Below, one piece after another: positions 5,231 through 6,360 of a stretch of 6,360 bases of DNA. The notes beneath the pieces are model-generated. The model made no database searches. It was not told the origin of the DNA and saw only the letters and a list, made by a program, of their open reading frames with translations. This stretch comes from an uncultured Prevotellaceae bacterium (GTDB taxonomy: Bacteria > Bacteroidota > Bacteroidia > Bacteroidales > Bacteroidaceae), in the NCBI GenBank assembly GCA_946403615.1, contig CAMJAO010000132.1, forward strand, positions 1-6,360, given 5' to 3'. Position 1 is the first letter of the stretch, and each line of letters starts with the position of its first letter. The position numbers and the translations under genes are program-made.

Positions 5231-5842
5231 TCATGGTTTCACGCCTATAATCGTGGCGTATGATGGCTTTTTGCGGTGTATCTCCGTCCGGGTGAAGCCG
5301 GCGTCATTGACCATCGCCTTCAGTTCGTCGGGCGAGTAGGCGGTCATGCCTTCCACAATGTCTGTCCACATCGAATTACCGTCAATCACTTCTACCATGA
5401 TGGCAAACCGGCCGCCCGGTTTCAGCACACGCCTCACCTCTTGCAGACATCCCGGCAGATTGGGCCAGAAATACACTGTCTCGACAGCCGTCACGAGGTC
5501 AAACTTCCCGTCGTCGTAAGGCAGTTTCTCCGCCGAGCCTTGACTGACAAATACCTGCTTGTCAATTACCTTGGCATTCACCTTTTCTGCCTTTTTCACA
5601 CTCTCCTCCGAGATGTCTATGCCATAGACCTTGGCACCTTCGCTCCGTTTGAGCAATCGCTTCAATGTGGCGCCGCCGCCGCAACCGATGTCGAGCATCG
5701 TCCAACCGTCATGAATGTCTATAAGTCCCAGTCCCCAGTTCGTCAGGGGGGCGTGGCCGAAGTTCATAAAACGAAGCATCATGCGCCCCATACGTCCCTT
5801 GGGACAGGCGCAGTTGGTGAAAAACTGATTAAGCACTCCCAT
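5231..5842 (-). CDS. Class I SAM-dependent methyltransferase
   Basis: The 203-residue cytoplasmic enzyme has the Rossmann methyltransferase fold of the Methyltransf_11/UbiE-like group. Motif I is LDIGCGGG at 50-57 (SAM binding). The acidic residue ending strand 2 is D76 in VYGIDIS. GSAEKLPYDDGKFDLV at 102-117 is the motif II/III region, and EVRRVLKPGGRFAI at 135-148 is the post-motif loop and strand 5. An N-terminal extension with two cysteines (C11, C13) and GRMGRMMLRFMNFGHAPL precedes the core and probably shapes the substrate pocket. The acceptor substrate cannot be read. The start is fixed by AAGGAGGA 7 nt upstream, a strong SD for this phylum, and the gene begins 3 nt after the stop of the membrane-protein gene. 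The two are therefore almost certainly co-transcribed and translationally coupled. Confidence 0.92.
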   Translation of the reverse strand: MGVLNQFFTNCACPKGRMGRMMLRFMNFGHAPLTNWGLGLIDIHDGWTMLDIGCGGGATLKRLLKRSEGAKVYGIDISEESVKKAEKVNAKVIDKQVFVSQGSAEKLPYDDGKFDLVTAVETVYFWPNLPGCLQEVRRVLKPGGRFAIMVEVIDGNSMWTDIVEGMTAYSPDELKAMVNDAGFTRTEIHRKKPSYATIIGVKP

Positions 5843-5845
5843 GTC

Positions 5846-6235
5846 TCAGTCCTCCTTGACATATCGAATACTGTTACCCGCTAATACAAGACCGATTACA
5901 ATCATCATAGGCATGATGATGTATTGTCCCGCATTGTCTGAGGGCAGTTCCATGAAAGCGTGAGCGATGTTGAACAGGGCCATGATCACAGCCAGTATGG
6001 CATTGATGACTTTCGCTGTCTTTGCTTTCCACAACATACAGAGCACGCCGCATGCCGGGATGAGAAAAGAAAGTGTCATCATCAATACGATCATACCTTG
6101 GTCCACATTGCCGTCGGTGGCTGCAACGGCCATATTCTTGCCCCAAAACATGGGCAGAACATCACAAATGGAGTGGCAGGCAAAGCCGCAGACGGTCAGC
6201 AGCCACAGAATCGAAATCTTAATACTTCTTGTCAT
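5846..6235 (-). CDS. Small four-helix membrane protein of unknown function
   Basis: I do not recognise a named family for this 129-residue product. Four hydrophobic helices lie near 6-24, 46-68, 73-95 and 104-122, with the short charged tail RYVKED. Polar residues sit inside or at the ends of helices: C16, C20, H21, C24 and D25 around the end of helix 1 (CHSICDVLP), and H92, E96 and D100 at the end of helix 3 (NIAHAFMELPSD). These could bind a metal or haem or line a pocket, which is inference only. The first helix could also serve as an uncleaved signal anchor. The gene is first in a two-gene unit with the methyltransferase, and its last codons contain that gene's SD. The start lacks an SD and is AT-rich, as is usual in the phylum. 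A leader of about 107 nt with a hairpin precedes it. Confidence 0.82.
   Translation of the reverse strand: MTRSIKISILWLLTVCGFACHSICDVLPMFWGKNMAVAATDGNVDQGMIVLMMTLSFLIPACGVLCMLWKAKTAKVINAILAVIMALFNIAHAFMELPSDNAGQYIIMPMMIVIGLVLAGNSIRYVKED
5850..5857 (-). promoter_or_regulatory. Strong SD of the methyltransferase, inside the upstream gene
   Basis: AAGGAGGA on the minus strand lies 7 nt before the methyltransferase ATG and is read as the codons for the final Lys-Glu-Asp of the membrane protein. It fixes the start at 5842 and ties the two translations together. No other gene in the window has an SD this strong. Confidence 0.8.
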
Positions 6236-6273
6236 AGTTGAATATTTAATAAGTTACTATTCTTTTTAAATAA

Positions 6274-6296
6274 TGGCTGACCATCACAGTCAGCCA
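6274..6296 (-). promoter_or_regulatory. Leader hairpin upstream of the membrane-protein/methyltransferase unit
   Basis: TGGCTGAC-TGTGATG-GTCAGCCA forms a perfect 8-bp stem with a 7-nt loop in the 5' leader, about 40 nt before the start codon. The bases after it (TTATTTAAAAAG) are AT-rich but are not a clean U-run, so it is a poor terminator. It could be an attenuator, a protein- or small-RNA-binding stem, or a stabilising 5' structure. Confidence 0.55.
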
Positions 6297-6349
6297 CCTC
6301 ATTACTAAACAAATACTATTTATGAATTTTATACCTGTGATTTCGGGTG

Positions 6350-6357
6350 CAAAGGTA
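6350..6357 (-). promoter_or_regulatory. Promoter -7 box of the membrane-protein/methyltransferase unit
   Basis: TACCTTTG on the minus strand is followed by CACCCGA. The 16 bases 6343-6358 are identical to 2578-2593 at the thiamine-receptor promoter. The -33 position lies outside the window. The start site is expected near 6343, giving a leader of about 107 nt. Confidence 0.68.
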
Positions 6358-6360
6358 TGA

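Noticed and set aside
5276..5884. 202-codon plus-strand open frame
   Set aside because: It is antisense to the methyltransferase, whose motifs are intact, and its His/Arg-rich product has no recognisable family.
6274..6296. Intrinsic terminator of an upstream gene
   Set aside because: No clean U-run follows on either strand, and a -7 box lies upstream on the same strand, so a leader hairpin fits better.

Overview
This window looks like chromosomal DNA from a member of the Bacteroidota, most likely a Prevotella-like or Bacteroides-like gut or oral species. The evidence is the repeated TAnnTTTG promoter -7 box, a TPP-riboswitch-controlled TonB-dependent receptor, AT-rich translation starts mostly lacking a strong Shine-Dalgarno, and the general look of the proteins. 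This placement is an inference from sequence character; no marker gene is present.

All five convincing protein genes lie on the minus strand, so transcription runs from right to left. From the right edge: (1) a promoter at the window edge and a roughly 107-nt leader with a hairpin precede a small four-helix membrane protein of unknown function (5846-6235), which is tightly coupled to a class I SAM-dependent methyltransferase (5231-5842). (2) A 354-bp intergenic stretch holds what looks like an autonomous small-RNA gene on the minus strand, with a good promoter, about 95 nt of transcript and a very good intrinsic terminator. (3) A ZIP-family metal transporter (4094-4876) follows with its own promoter. 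(4) A DUF418/YeiB-like polytopic membrane protein (2731-3861) follows with its own promoter. (5) A TPP (thi-box) riboswitch leader (about 2430-2580) heads a 766-residue TonB-dependent outer-membrane receptor (129-2429), which is therefore very probably a thiamine or thiamine-precursor importer.

The five genes do not form one pathway. They make up four protein transcription units plus one candidate RNA unit. The clearest biology is thiamine uptake under TPP feedback. The leader can be folded so that ligand binding exposes a strand that masks the start region.

The non-coding DNA is unusually patterned. Three gaps carry degenerate tandem arrays with a seven-base period but unrelated unit sequences: TTTAnGG at the left edge (identical in form to a plant-type telomere repeat), GAAATCC/GAATTAC upstream of the riboswitch promoter, and nnnCATT between the receptor leader and the DUF418 gene. 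The last runs into the DUF418 coding sequence and supplies its final codons. Four of the five promoters share an extended -7 element (TAnCTTTGCA followed by CCGA). No CRISPR array, insertion sequence, tRNA, rRNA or phage gene was seen.
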